Source of the DNA: Nocardia transvalensis
GTDB taxonomy: Bacteria; Actinomycetota; Actinomycetes; Mycobacteriales; Mycobacteriaceae
DNA length: 64,000 nt
Reading direction: 5' to 3'
Assembly (NCBI RefSeq): GCF_015477765.1
Contig: NZ_JADLQQ010000001.1
Location: forward strand, 1-64,000
This document shows, piece after piece, positions 26,702 to 36,325 of the stretch. The notes under the pieces are model-generated. The model had not been told where the DNA came from. It saw only the letters and a list, made by a program, of their open reading frames with translations, and did not search any database. Made by a program: the position numbers and the translations under genes. Each line of letters opens with the position of its first letter. The stretch's first letter is position 1.

Positions 26702-28401
26702 CCTCGAATACCGAGCTGTATCGCGCGGCCCGCGACCATCTCGTCGCCGTGTCGACCGATTACGACGCCGCCGTGCGCACCTTCACCTGGCCGACGCTGA
26801 CGGGCCGATTCAACTGGGCCACAGACTGGTTCGACGTCATCGCCCGCGGCAACCACCGCACCGCGCTGTGGATCGTCGAGGAGGACGGCCGCGAACAGCG
26901 GGTGAGTTTCGACGAGATGGCCGACCGGTCCGATCGCGTCGCGACCTGGCTGGCCAGATGCGGTGTGCGCAAAGGCGATCGGGTGATCCTGATGCTCGGC
27001 AACCAGGTCGAACTGTGGGAGTCGATGCTGGCCGTCGCCAAACTGGGCGCGGTCATCATGCCCGCCACGTCGGCGCTCGGCCCGGAGGACCTGAGCGACC
27101 GGATAAGCAGGGGTGCGGTCGGTTTCGTCATCGCCAACAGTGTCGATACCGCGAAGTTCGTGGCCGTCGGCGGGCACTACACCCGGATCGTGGTGGGCGA
27201 ACCGGTCCCGGGGTGGCACGCCTATTCCGAGGCCGTCACGATCGACTCTGCGGGCCCCTTCCAGGCGGTCACGAATGTCGACGACCCGCTGCTGGTGTAC
27301 TTCACTTCCGGCACCACGAGCAAGCCGAAAATGGTGCAGCACAACCAGATCAGTTATCCGGTCGGCCACTTGAGCACCATGTACTGGCTTGGGGTGCGGC
27401 CCGGCGACGTGCACCTGGCCATCAGCGGCCCCGGATGGGCCAAACACGCCTGGAGCTGTTTCTTCGCACCGTGGATCGCCGAGGCGACGATATTCGTCTA
27501 CAACTACGGCCGATTCGACCCCGCCGCCCTGCTGTACCACCTGCGCCGCGCCCGCGTGAACACCTTCTGCGCGCCGCCGACGGTGTGGCGCATGCTGATT
27601 CAGGCCGACCTCGGTGAGCGTCCGGAGGGTCTGCGCGAGATCCTCGGTGCGGGTGAGCCGCTCAATCCCGATGTCATCACCCGTGTCGAGAAGGCGTGGG
27701 GGCTCACCATCCGGGACGGCTTCGGTCAGACCGAAACCACGCTGCAGGTGGGCAATACGCCCGGGCAGCCGGTCAGGCCCGGGTCCATGGGTCGCCCGGC
27801 GCCCGGAGTTCCGGTGGTGCTGGTCGACCCGATCACCGGTGACCTCGCCGACGAGGGCGAAATCTGCCTGGATCTGGCCGCCCACCCGGTCAATCTCATG
27901 ACCGGGTATCTGAAGGACCCGCAACGCAATTCGGCGGTGATGGCGGGCGGCTACTACCATACCGGCGACGTCGCCGCGCGCGACGCCGACGGCTACATCA
28001 CCTACATCGGCCGCACCGACGACGTCTTCAAATCCTCCGACTACAAGGTGTCCCCTTTCGAGCTGGAGAGCGTGCTCATCGAACATCCGGCGGTGGTGGA
28101 GGCCGCGGTGGTGCCGCAGCCCGACGACACCCGCCTGACCGTCCCCAAGGCCTACATCGCGCTGGCCGCCGGCTGGGAACCCGATGGCGAGACCGCCCGC
28201 GACATCCTCGAGTACGCCCGTGACCGGCTCGCGCCGTATCTGCGGGTGCGCCGGGTGGAGTTCTACGACCTGCCCAAAACCATCTCCGGCAAGATCCGCC
28301 GCGTCGAACTGCGCCGTCGCGAGGAGCAGGCGCATGCGGCGGGCCTGCCCATCGAGACCGAATACCGCTACGAGGAGTTGCTGCCGCAAACCACCTCCTA
28401 G
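26698..28401 (+). CDS. AMP-forming acyl-CoA synthetase (acetyl/medium-chain MACS-like)
   Basis: The 567-residue enzyme belongs to the acetyl-CoA/medium-chain acyl-CoA synthetase branch. It has [39 protein letters not shown] and the catalytic KTISGKIRR. It starts within the stop of the preceding ligase after an AGGAGAG site, so both enzymes are made together, probably for successive or alternative activation of short branched or aromatic acids. The regulator is likely the divergent GAF-LuxR protein. Confidence 0.92.
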   Translation: MTSNTELYRAARDHLVAVSTDYDAAVRTFTWPTLTGRFNWATDWFDVIARGNHRTALWIVEEDGREQRVSFDEMADRSDRVATWLARCGVRKGDRVILMLGNQVELWESMLAVAKLGAVIMPATSALGPEDLSDRISRGAVGFVIANSVDTAKFVAVGGHYTRIVVGEPVPGWHAYSEAVTIDSAGPFQAVTNVDDPLLVYFTSGTTSKPKMVQHNQISYPVGHLSTMYWLGVRPGDVHLAISGPGWAKHAWSCFFAPWIAEATIFVYNYGRFDPAALLYHLRRARVNTFCAPPTVWRMLIQADLGERPEGLREILGAGEPLNPDVITRVEKAWGLTIRDGFGQTETTLQVGNTPGQPVRPGSMGRPAPGVPVVLVDPITGDLADEGEICLDLAAHPVNLMTGYLKDPQRNSAVMAGGYYHTGDVAARDADGYITYIGRTDDVFKSSDYKVSPFELESVLIEHPAVVEAAVVPQPDDTRLTVPKAYIALAAGWEPDGETARDILEYARDRLAPYLRVRRVEFYDLPKTISGKIRRVELRRREEQAHAAGLPIETEYRYEELLPQTTS

Positions 28402-28713
28402 TGCCGTACCCTGACGGGTGCTGTTCGCAGCTCGGCCCCCTCACGTGTTTCCGTCTCTCGGAAATTGGCGCGTTTGCCCGAATGTGGCGCGTTCGGCGCT
28501 GGTCCCTCGGCCATCGAGCCGCCAGACTGGCATGCGTGCCCGCCGCGAGGCACCGCCCGTCGTCCTCGGATCCGTCTCCCCTCCACCTGACGCGATCCAT
28601 CCTCCCGGGACGACGGGTCGCCCGCGGTGTCGGTTCGGTGCGCGCCGCGGTCTCCTCCGCGGCGCCTCGGATCCTGATCGACCGTATGTCCCTACGACCG
28701 ATTGGAGAACGCC
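28402..28713. other. Intergenic stretch with a short direct repeat
   Basis: No gene is supported. A direct repeat, TGGCGCGTTt at 28466 and TGGCGCGTTc at 28485, has a 19-base period (about two helical turns), as expected for an activator dimer site. It might serve the small gene at 28714, but this is only a position-based guess. Confidence 0.4.
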
Positions 28714-28905
28714 GTGTTGGAAACCTGCGAAAGTGCCACCGCGTACGTGATCGCCGAACTGGAGGCCAAGGGCACCGCGACCCGGCATGATTTCGACGTA
28801 CCGGCCATCGTCGCCACCTCGCATGCGATCGCCGAGGGCTGGGACTTCACCGCGATCGACCGCACCACCTTCTGGAATATCGTGGCCGGCAATCTCAAGA
28901 TCTAG
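28714..28905 (+). CDS. Small hypothetical protein (63 residues)
   Basis: The product starts with GTG28714 (ribosome site GGAGA, 5-base spacing), is soluble and mildly acidic, and has an alternating helix pattern ATAYVIAELEAKG followed by WDFTAIDRTTFWNIVAG. I do not recognise a family. Its TAG stop lies in a CTAG shared with the stop of the convergent AraC gene, so the two coding regions overlap by four bases. Composition and start signals favour a real gene. Confidence 0.6.
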   Translation: MLETCESATAYVIAELEAKGTATRHDFDVPAIVATSHAIAEGWDFTAIDRTTFWNIVAGNLKI

Positions 28906-29909
28906 CGCCGGTGATCCAATTCGCCGCTGCGGTGGGCGCGCGCGACGACCGACCAGCGTTGCGCCGCCCGCCGCACGGAGGCGGCATCGGCGTAGCCGAG
29001 CAGTTCGGCCTGGCGCTCCCGGCTGACCGGCCCGGCGGCCGCCGCGCGGGCGAGGCGGGCTCGATCCAGTTCCTGCCGCCACGTGGTTCCGGCCTCGGCG
29101 AGGCGGCGCTGCAGCGTGCGCGGGCTGGTAGCCAGTCGCCGCGCCACCCGCTCGAGCGACACCTCGCCGTCCTCGAATGCCTCCGCCAGCGTCGCGGCCA
29201 CCCGCTCCGGCCACGCCTTGGCCAGCGGCGGCGGGGGTGGCAGCGCCGCGGCCAGCGGCTGCAGCACCTCGGCCAGCGCCGGATCGGCGGTGGTCAGCGG
29301 CACGTTCATATCGGCGGCCCGGAACGTCATGGCATCGACGGGAGCGCCGAATTCGATGGCGGCGGTGCCGAACACCTCGATGTAGGTGCGCGTGTTGCGC
29401 GGGGCGCGCTGGCGCAGCGATACCCGAATCGGATCCAGCCGGACGTTCACACAGGCGCGGGCCCTGGTCAAGACGGCCACCAGACCCCATAGCTGGGTGT
29501 GGTCGCGCCCGCGGCCGACGCCGTCGATCATGTCCAGGTACAGCGTTGTCTCGCCGTCGTTTTCGGCCACCAGATCGAATCGGTGATTGGTGGTGACTGC
29601 GGTGACGTACGGTCCGCAGGTGGCCAATCCGGCGCCGACCGTGGGGGCGGTGGAGAACAGGTAGTCGTAGAGCCGGGTCGCGGTCAGTTCATATCGGCTC
29701 GCGACATGCAGGGCGACATCCGGATCGTCGAGCCACCGTTCGCCGAGTTCCCAGAGCCGCGAGAAGGTGTCGCTGGGCACATGCACACCCGGACCGTCCA
29801 TCGCCCACTCCGGCAGCCCGCATTCGCGCACCAGCCGATCGCCCGCCAATCCGGCGTCGGCCAGCTGTGCGATGACGAAGCGATGCAACAGCGTCTGATC
29901 GGTCCCCAT
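28902..29909 (-). CDS. AraC-family regulator with N-terminal PF12625 domain
   Basis: The 335-residue protein has an N-terminal 'arabinose-binding domain of AraC' type region (LHRFVIAQLADAGLAGDRLV and the LTATRLYDYLFSTAPTVG segment) and a C-terminal AraC helix-turn-helix pair starting VSLERVARRLATSPRTLQRRL. Proteins of this architecture sense fatty-acid- or carbon-derived ligands. ATG29909 has GGGAGGGG ahead. It converges with the 63-residue gene and shares CTAG as both stops. Confidence 0.88.
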   Translation of the reverse strand: MGTDQTLLHRFVIAQLADAGLAGDRLVRECGLPEWAMDGPGVHVPSDTFSRLWELGERWLDDPDVALHVASRYELTATRLYDYLFSTAPTVGAGLATCGPYVTAVTTNHRFDLVAENDGETTLYLDMIDGVGRGRDHTQLWGLVAVLTRARACVNVRLDPIRVSLRQRAPRNTRTYIEVFGTAAIEFGAPVDAMTFRAADMNVPLTTADPALAEVLQPLAAALPPPPPLAKAWPERVAATLAEAFEDGEVSLERVARRLATSPRTLQRRLAEAGTTWRQELDRARLARAAAAGPVSRERQAELLGYADAASVRRAAQRWSVVARAHRSGELDHRR

Positions 29910-30080
29910 ACCCCTCCCAGCGTCGGCGTTTCGAACCATATTCGTACCGAAGTTTGTGCAGAACGCTATTCGCCCGCAGTCGTTCCCGAACCGTAATCCT
30001 GGTACTTGTGGTCACAAACACTTCGGCGCTGTCCGATTCGTTCAAGACTGGCCACGGGACCGGCTCCTACCGTTCGACGT

Positions 30081-30461
30081 ATGACTGCTCGACTCAACGT
30101 GATCGGCGTGGTTGTCGCCGATCTGGACGCCGCACTGTCCTTCTATCGCCGACTGGGGCTGGAGTTCGGGGAACCGATCGGCGGCCACATAGAGGCGGCG
30201 CTGCCCGGTGGGTTCCGGCTCGCCCTCGACACCGAGGACAACGTCCGCGAATTCCATCCGGGGTGGGAGGGCGGGCCCGGGCGGATCGGCCTGGCGTTCG
30301 GCTGCGACACCCCCGCCGAGGTGGATGCGCTGTATGCGGAGCTCACCGAGGCCGGGTATCACGGCGAACTGAAACCGTTCGACGCGGTGTGGGGCCAACG
30401 CTACGCCACCGTGCACGATCCGGACGGCAACGGCATCGACCTCTACGCCGCGCTGTCCTGA
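30081..30461 (+). CDS. VOC-family (glyoxalase/bleomycin-resistance-like) protein
   Basis: The 126-residue protein has the VOC fold: [22 protein letters not shown] at the start and [16 protein letters not shown] at the end, as two beta-alpha-beta-beta-beta units. Members are metalloenzymes or ligand-binding resistance proteins; the His and Glu metal ligands are only partly evident. The last 19 bases overlap the convergent AraC-type gene. Confidence 0.85.
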   Translation: MTARLNVIGVVVADLDAALSFYRRLGLEFGEPIGGHIEAALPGGFRLALDTEDNVREFHPGWEGGPGRIGLAFGCDTPAEVDALYAELTEAGYHGELKPFDAVWGQRYATVHDPDGNGIDLYAALS

Positions 30462-31174
30462 CCCCCGCGGGACAGCAGCCGTCCCAACGACTTTCCGGCC
30501 AGCTCGCGGACCTCTCGCGCCAGGTGCGCCTGATCGGCGTATCCGGCGCGGAACGCGGTCTCCGCGAACGGGATTCCGTCGCGGGCCAGCGCCAGCGCGC
30601 GCTGCATCCGCAGCACCCGGGCCAGCATCTTGGGCCCGTACCCGAAGGCCGCCACCGACATTCGATGCAACCGGCGGGCCCCGAGACCGACCTCGTCGGC
30701 GGTGGCGGCCACCGACTCACCCTCGGCCAGCCGATGCACGATCCGGCGTAGCCGTGGATCGGCAGGTTCGGTTTCGGCAAGACGACGCCGGGCGATGCTC
30801 TCCAACCCGATCAGCGGATCCGGTGCGGCCGCGACGGTTCCGATCAGCTCCCGCACCCGCGCCTGCGGCCAGATATCGGTGAGTTCGGCCCGGCGGTCCA
30901 ACAGTTCGTGCGCGGGAACGCCCAGCAGCGCGGGCGCGGTCCCCGGAAAGAACCTGATCCCGCTCACCGTCGTCCCGGCGGGGACCGTCGTCGAATACCC
31001 GCGCGTGTCGGGGCCCGCGACCAACAACCGCTCCCCGATCCACAGCAGATCCATACAGCCGTCGGGCAGGACGGGATCGTCGTCGCCCGCGGTGATCGTG
31101 CGCGTCCACACCACGGCTCCCTCGACCCGCCGCGCGGGCCGTTCCCGATAGGCCGGGGGCGGATGGATCACCAC
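30443..31174 (-). CDS. AraC-family regulator with DUF6597-like N-terminus
   Basis: The 243-residue protein has an N-terminal domain with [22 protein letters not shown], as in DUF6597 sensor domains, and a C-terminal AraC domain ([18 protein letters not shown], then [17 protein letters not shown]). It converges with the VOC gene and overlaps its end by 19 bases. This suggests functional pairing, though convergent genes need not be linked. Confidence 0.88.
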   Translation of the reverse strand: MVIHPPPAYRERPARRVEGAVVWTRTITAGDDDPVLPDGCMDLLWIGERLLVAGPDTRGYSTTVPAGTTVSGIRFFPGTAPALLGVPAHELLDRRAELTDIWPQARVRELIGTVAAAPDPLIGLESIARRRLAETEPADPRLRRIVHRLAEGESVAATADEVGLGARRLHRMSVAAFGYGPKMLARVLRMQRALALARDGIPFAETAFRAGYADQAHLAREVRELAGKSLGRLLSRGGQDSAA

Positions 31175-31318
31175 ATTTCGAGACTAGCGCGGCCTCGGCA
31201 TCGCACGCGATCGCAGCAATCCCTCTAGTCTGAGTACGACCGCGCTGTCGGTCCGTTCGGCAATTACTCTGCACCACCGTCTCGACCAGCCGTATCAGTC
31301 GAAGGAGGACGCGAGTTC

Positions 31319-33142
31319 ATGGGCGGCACCGCGGAGGTGGATCGGATTCCGGATCGCCGCGAGCGCCGCAGACAACGCGGCGACGCCTACCGGCTCACCG
31401 CGATCGGCGGGGTGGCGACGCTGTCGCTGAATGCGCTGTCGAGCCTGGCCTACGGCCCGGAGGCAATGCTGGCGGCGCTGGTCACCGTCGGTGCGTCGGC
31501 GGTGCGGTACACGGTCCCGGTGGCGGTCGTGGTCGCGGTCCTGCTGCTGGTGCTGATGCTGTCCTACCGCCAGGCCGTCGCGGTATTCCCGGACGGTGGC
31601 GGTTCCTACGGCATTGCCAAACGCCAACTGAGCCGGGGAGCGAGCCTGGGCGCGGCGGCCGCGATGGTGATCGACCAGGTGCTCACGGTGGCGATCGGTG
31701 TGGCGGCGGCCGCGGCGGCGCTGGGCAGCATGTTCTCGATCGTCGCGGACCATCTACTGGTGACGGCCCTGATCGGGTTGGCCGTGCTCACGCTGCTGAA
31801 CCTGTTCGGGATCGCCGAATCGGCCAAGGTGCTGTCGGTGCCGACACTGCTCTATCTGGTGGTGCTCGGCGCGATCATCGTGGGCGGGCTGATCCGCACC
31901 CATCCGGTCGCGGAGATCGGCACACCGGCCGATCTGCACGACCTGCCCGGGGTGATCGGGCCGCTGGTACTGCTGCGGGCTTTCGCGGCCGGAACCTCGA
32001 CGCTGACCGGGGTGGAGACGGTTGCCGATGGCGCGGCGGCCTTCCGCGCACCGGCCGTGCGGCGCGCCCAGCGCGCCGAGGTGACGGTGGGTCTACTGCT
32101 CGGGGTGCTGCTGCTCGGAATCGCGAAAGATATTGCGACACATGAGATATTGCCGCGCGACGGCGTGACGGTGCTGGCGCAGTTGGCGGCCGCGGCCTTC
32201 GGCACCGGAATCCTGTTCTACATCGCCAATCTCGTGATCGCCGGAGCGCTGGGGGTGGCGGCCGGGACGGGCTTCGGCCGACTGCCGGTGCTGTTGAGCG
32301 AGCTGGCGCGCGACCATCGGATGCCGCACCTGTTCGCCCTGCGCGCCGAACGTCCGGTCTATCGGTACGCGGTCGTGGCGCTGGCGGTGCTCGCGGCGCT
32401 GGTCCTGTCGATCGCCGATGCCCGGGTGGACCGGCTGCTGCCGCTGTATGCGGTGGCCGTCTTCGTCGGATTCACCCTCACCCAGGCGGGGCTGATGCGG
32501 CATTGGGTCGACGAGCACGGCCCGCGCTGGCGGTGGAGGGTCCTGCTGAACGCCATCGGCGCCGCGGCGACCGCCCTCGCCGCCCTGGTGTTGTTCGTCG
32601 CGGAGTTCACCGCCGGGGCCTGGCTGCTGATATTTCTCGCACCGGCGCTGATGCTGCTGTTCGACCGGACCGAGCACTACTACCGGGAGGTCGCCAATTT
32701 CCTGGGCATGGGGACGACCATCCCTGCGCCGCAGACCGATCCGGCGCAGCAGACGACGGTGGTCGTCCCGGTGGTCGCGGTCAGCTGGCTCACGCGGCGG
32801 GCATTGGAGGCCGCGCGGCGCATGGGCGACGAGGTACACGCGGTCGCGGTCGACATCGACCCCGAGGTCACCGCGACCCTGCGCAACAGATGGCAGGAGT
32901 GGGACCCGGGCGTGGACCTGCGCGTGCTACCCAGCCCCTGCGGCCGCTTGATCGAGCCGATCGTGGATTACGCCGACGAACTCGCCGCCCCGGACCGCCT
33001 GGTGATCGTGCTGCTGCCACGAATCGAATCACGCCGCAGGCGCTACCGCCTGCTGCACAACCAACGCCTCCCGCTGATCACCAGGGAACTACGCGCCCGC
33101 ACCGACGCCATCGCAGCGACCATCACCTTCCACGTGGATTGA
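31319..33142 (+). CDS. KimA-like APC-family potassium importer
   Basis: The 607-residue protein follows B. subtilis KimA (YdaO) closely in order: LSSLAYGPEAML, SYRQAVAVFPDGGGSYGIAK, VIDQVLTVAIG, LTGVETVADGAAAFRAP, LARDHRMPHLFALR and LLPLYAVAVFVGFTLTQ. About twelve membrane helices precede a C-terminal cytoplasmic USP-like domain of about 130 residues. KimA imports potassium with protons and is inhibited by c-di-AMP. I see no c-di-AMP riboswitch in the 144 bases upstream. AAGGAGG precedes the ATG. The neighbouring mscL makes an osmotic-adaptation pair. Confidence 0.85.
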   Translation: MGGTAEVDRIPDRRERRRQRGDAYRLTAIGGVATLSLNALSSLAYGPEAMLAALVTVGASAVRYTVPVAVVVAVLLLVLMLSYRQAVAVFPDGGGSYGIAKRQLSRGASLGAAAAMVIDQVLTVAIGVAAAAAALGSMFSIVADHLLVTALIGLAVLTLLNLFGIAESAKVLSVPTLLYLVVLGAIIVGGLIRTHPVAEIGTPADLHDLPGVIGPLVLLRAFAAGTSTLTGVETVADGAAAFRAPAVRRAQRAEVTVGLLLGVLLLGIAKDIATHEILPRDGVTVLAQLAAAAFGTGILFYIANLVIAGALGVAAGTGFGRLPVLLSELARDHRMPHLFALRAERPVYRYAVVALAVLAALVLSIADARVDRLLPLYAVAVFVGFTLTQAGLMRHWVDEHGPRWRWRVLLNAIGAAATALAALVLFVAEFTAGAWLLIFLAPALMLLFDRTEHYYREVANFLGMGTTIPAPQTDPAQQTTVVVPVVAVSWLTRRALEAARRMGDEVHAVAVDIDPEVTATLRNRWQEWDPGVDLRVLPSPCGRLIEPIVDYADELAAPDRLVIVLLPRIESRRRRYRLLHNQRLPLITRELRARTDAIAATITFHVD

Positions 33143-33160
33143 GATCCGGCATTCCAGGCT

Positions 33161-33219
33161 TTCCTCCCCTCTCCGGCGGGCGGAGCCTTCCTCCCCTCTC
33201 CGGCCTGCTTTCGGCCGGA
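33161..33219. repeat. Direct repeat plus TGCTTTC-loop hairpin
   Basis: TTCCTCCCCTCTCCGG is repeated exactly at 33161-33176 and 33188-33203 (27-base period). The hairpin TCCGGCC-TGCTTTC-GGCCGGA (33199-33219) overlaps the second copy. The loop matches the hairpin at 24082-24104. It probably ends the permease transcript and looks like an interspersed element. Confidence 0.7.
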
Positions 33220-33290
33220 ATCAATTGCCGGAAATTCGCCCGTTAGACTTCGCCGACGTAGAGAAGGCCGGTTCGGATTGTGGGGTCGAC

Positions 33291-33734
33291 ATGCTCAAAG
33301 GGTTCAAAGACTTCCTGATGCGGGGGAACGTCATCGACCTGTCGGTCGCGGTCGTGATGGGTACCGCGTTCACGGGGGTGGTCACCTCCGTCACCAAGGG
33401 CGTCGTCGAACCTCTCCTTGCGGTGATGGGCAGCAGCAGCCAGCTCGGACTCGGCGTCCAACTGGTGTCCGGCAAACCCGCGACTTTCGTCTCACTCGGC
33501 TCCATCATCACCGCGGCCGTCAATTTCGTCATGGTGGCCGCGGTGCTCTACTTCGTGCTCATCCTGCCGATGAAGACTGTGCAGAAGCGGTTCGGCGGCA
33601 AGAAGAAGACCGTCGTCGAGCCGACCCAGACCGCACTGCTGATCGAGATCCGGGACCTGCTGGCCGTCCAGGCCGAGCAGCGCGAGACCGGCCCGAGCGG
33701 GGTCGGCGTGAGCAGGCTGGTGGATCGGAACTGA
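33291..33734 (+). CDS. mscL: Large-conductance mechanosensitive channel MscL
   Basis: MscL opens under membrane tension to release solutes on hypo-osmotic shock. The 147-residue protein starts MLKGFKDFLMRGNVIDLSVAV, the MscL signature, and has two membrane helices (about 15-40 and 68-95) and a C-terminal helical bundle region after KTVQKRFGGKKK. ATG33291 is chosen because it is the conserved family start. Its stop is four bases from that of the convergent hutI gene. Confidence 0.97.
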   Translation: MLKGFKDFLMRGNVIDLSVAVVMGTAFTGVVTSVTKGVVEPLLAVMGSSSQLGLGVQLVSGKPATFVSLGSIITAAVNFVMVAAVLYFVLILPMKTVQKRFGGKKKTVVEPTQTALLIEIRDLLAVQAEQRETGPSGVGVSRLVDRN

Positions 33735-33738
33735 GGAA

Positions 33739-34926
33739 TCAGGGGGCGGCGGGAACGACGACCTGGTCACCTCGGTGCCAGACCGCCCAGGTGAGTGGCA
33801 CACCGGGGCGATAAGCCAGATGCACGGCCGACGGGGCGTCGAGGACGTGGAGGTCGGCGCGGGCTCCCGGACGCAGGACACCGACCGCACCGTCGGCATC
33901 GAGATCGCGACCGAGGGCGAGCGCACCACCCGCGGTGGCGGCCCAGATCGCTTCCGCGATCGACAGTTTCATCTGCAGCACCGCCGTGGCGACGCAGAAG
34001 GCCATGGACGTGGTGTAGGAGCTGCCGGGATTCGCGTTGGTGGCCAGGGCGATTCGCGCCCCCGCGTCGATGAGGCGGCGGGCCGGGGCCAGGGGTTGGC
34101 GGGTCGACAGGTCGCAGGCCGGGAGCAGGGTGGCGACGGTGGTGGCCGAAGCCAGCGCCTCGACGTCGGCGTCGGTGAGGTGCGTGCAGTGATCGACACT
34201 CGCGGCACTCTGCTCGACCGCCAGTCGCACACCCGGTCCCGGGCCGAGCTGATTGCCGTGCACACGCAGCCCGAGGCCGCGGGATCGGCCCGCGGCGAGA
34301 ATCCGCGCGGACTGCTCGGCATCGAAAGCACCTGTCTCGCAGAACACATCGATCCAGCCGACATGCTCGGCGACCGCGTCCAGCATCGGACCGCAGACCA
34401 GATCCACGTACTCCTCGGCCGACAGCTCCGGCGGCACGATATGGGCGCCCAGGAAGGTGACCTCGTCGGCCACCTCCGCGGCCAGTGCGGCACACCGCTT
34501 CTCGTCCCCGACGGTGAGACCGTAACCGGTCTTGGTCTCCAGGCACGTGGTGCCCTGCCGCAACGCCTCCTGCCGCAATCGGTGCAGATTCACCGCCAGC
34601 ACCTCGTCCGAGGCCGCGCGGGTGGCCTCGACGGTGGTGCGAATTCCCCCGGCCGAGTACGACTGCCCGGCCATGCGCGCCTCGAACTCGGCGGTCCGAT
34701 CGCCCGCGAACACCAGGTGGGTATGGCTGTCCACCCAGCCGGGCAGCACCGCGCGGCCCTCCACATCGACGCGCTCGTCGGCCGCGGGCTCCTGGTCGGC
34801 GGGCCCCACCCAGCGCACGCGGTCATCCTCCAGCACGACGGCCGCGTCGCGCAGGGCACCGAATTCCTCTGTGTTGGTGGTGAGTTCACCGATGCCGGTG
34901 ATCAGCATGCTGCGCGTATCGCTCAT
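33739..34926 (-). CDS. hutI: Imidazolonepropionase
   Basis: HutI hydrolyses 4-imidazolone-5-propionate to N-formimino-L-glutamate, the third step of histidine degradation. The 395-residue amidohydrolase shows the metal site H-T-H in [16 protein letters not shown], the [13 protein letters not shown] region, and HGNQLG and DHCTHL with further metal ligands. It is the last gene of the leftward hut operon. Its ATG overlaps (ATGA) the end of a decayed second hutF 3' end, not hutF itself. Confidence 0.95.
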   Translation of the reverse strand: MSDTRSMLITGIGELTTNTEEFGALRDAAVVLEDDRVRWVGPADQEPAADERVDVEGRAVLPGWVDSHTHLVFAGDRTAEFEARMAGQSYSAGGIRTTVEATRAASDEVLAVNLHRLRQEALRQGTTCLETKTGYGLTVGDEKRCAALAAEVADEVTFLGAHIVPPELSAEEYVDLVCGPMLDAVAEHVGWIDVFCETGAFDAEQSARILAAGRSRGLGLRVHGNQLGPGPGVRLAVEQSAASVDHCTHLTDADVEALASATTVATLLPACDLSTRQPLAPARRLIDAGARIALATNANPGSSYTTSMAFCVATAVLQMKLSIAEAIWAATAGGALALGRDLDADGAVGVLRPGARADLHVLDAPSAVHLAYRPGVPLTWAVWHRGDQVVVPAAP

Positions 34927-34989
34927 CGCCACTGTGCTCCGATCTCGTCCTCGTCGCGGACTACCCAGCCACCGGCGACCGTAACGCCG
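34923..34989 (-). pseudogene. Duplicated, decayed 3' end of hutF
   Basis: The minus strand encodes [20 protein letters not shown] followed by a stop that overlaps the hutI ATG. HutF ends with the same words, IAGRWVVRD and later REIGALW, with a 15-residue segment between them. At DNA level GCCGGT, GTCCGCGACG and GAGATCGGAGC recur in both. There is no start codon or long frame, so it is the stump of a second hutF copy or of an older hutF replaced by recombination. Confidence 0.7.
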
Positions 34990-35029
34990 GGGAATTTCCC
35001 TGGCTCCCGAATTCCCGGCTTCGCGCGGC

Positions 35030-36325
35030 TCATGTCCAGAGCGCTCCGATCTCGCGGTCGAGGTCGCTCGCCACATCGTGCACCGTCCGGTGGCGACCGT
35101 CGCGGACGACCCACCGACCGGCGATCATCACGTCGGTGACGTCAGCCGCGGTTGCGGCATAAAGGATCCCGGGGCCGAGCGCGCCTGCGGTGCGGGCGGA
35201 TTCGGTAGTGACGTGGACGAGGTCGGCGCCCTGGCCGGGAGCGAGGGCGCCGAGGTCGGGCCACCCGGAGGCACCGTGTGCGGTGGCGGCGGTCAGCAGT
35301 TCGGTGACGTCGAAACGGCCCCGGTGGCCGCTGGCGAGGCGCTCGTGGAGTTCGAGCGCGCGGGCCTCGAACCAGGGGTCGATCACCGAATGCCCGTCAC
35401 TGCCCAGGCACAACCGGACCCCGGCATCGGCCAGGCGGCGGGCGGGGCCGATCCCGTCGGCCAGGTCGGCCTCGGTGCTCGGGCACAGGCTCGCCCAGCA
35501 CTCGGAGAGGGCGGCGATGTCACCGTCGGTGAGGTGTGTTGCGTGCACGGCGACGGTGTGCGGCGTCAAAGCCCCTGCGCCGGATAGTAATTCGGTCGGC
35601 GTGCAGCCGTGCCGGGCCAGGCATTCCTCGTTCTCGCGCGGCTGCTCCGACAGATGCACGTGCAGGGGGCCGTCGGCGGCGGCACGAACGACGATCGGCA
35701 TCTGGTCGGCGGGCACCGCCCGTACGGAATGAATCGCGGCCCCGGTCCGCACCAGATCGCCTGCGGGCCGGAAACTTTCGACACGACGAGCCCACGCCTC
35801 GGCGTCACCGTCGTCGAACCGGCCCTGCACACCCTCGGTCGGCTTGCCGAAACCTCCCGCGACATAGCACACGTCGAGCAGAGTCAGCCTGATCCCGGCC
35901 TCGGCCGCGGCCGCGACGAGCGCATGGGAGAACTCGTTGGGGTCCGCGTACCGCTTCCCCGGCCCGGGATGGTGCAGATAGTGGAACTCCGCAACGCTGG
36001 TGTACCCGGCGAGCACCATTTCGGCATAGACCGCCCGCGCCAACCGGTAATACGCGTCCGGCTCCAACCGCTCGGCGACGGCGTACATCCGTTCCCGCCA
36101 CGTCCAGAAGCTCCCCCGATCGTCGAAGGTGCGCCCCCGCAGCGCGCGATGGAACGCATGGGAGTGGGTATTGGCGAAGCCGGGCACCACGATTCCGGAC
36201 AGCACTGTGCCACTCGGGCTTTGCCCCGCACTCACGGAAGTGATCACGCCGCCGTCGATCTCGAGGCGCACACCCTCGGCCACCCCGTTCGGCAACCATG
36301 CCTGCCGACACCAGTGGGTACTCAT
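35030..36325 (-). CDS. hutF: Formimidoylglutamate deiminase
   Basis: HutF converts N-formimino-L-glutamate to N-formyl-L-glutamate and ammonia, marking the five-step histidine pathway. The 431-residue amidohydrolase has the metal site in [17 protein letters not shown], then [25 protein letters not shown] and [12 protein letters not shown]. Length and motifs fit the HutF family, not a guanine deaminase. It overlaps the M20 hydrolase gene by ATGA. The 103-base gap before hutI holds a decayed copy of its own 3' end. Confidence 0.94.
   Translation of the reverse strand: MSTHWCRQAWLPNGVAEGVRLEIDGGVITSVSAGQSPSGTVLSGIVVPGFANTHSHAFHRALRGRTFDDRGSFWTWRERMYAVAERLEPDAYYRLARAVYAEMVLAGYTSVAEFHYLHHPGPGKRYADPNEFSHALVAAAAEAGIRLTLLDVCYVAGGFGKPTEGVQGRFDDGDAEAWARRVESFRPAGDLVRTGAAIHSVRAVPADQMPIVVRAAADGPLHVHLSEQPRENEECLARHGCTPTELLSGAGALTPHTVAVHATHLTDGDIAALSECWASLCPSTEADLADGIGPARRLADAGVRLCLGSDGHSVIDPWFEARALELHERLASGHRGRFDVTELLTAATAHGASGWPDLGALAPGQGADLVHVTTESARTAGALGPGILYAATAADVTDVMIAGRWVVRDGRHRTVHDVASDLDREIGALWT

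Noticed and set aside
31175..31318. Possible c-di-AMP riboswitch before the KimA-like gene
   Set aside because: The region is only 144 bases and shows none of the conserved cores of that riboswitch.
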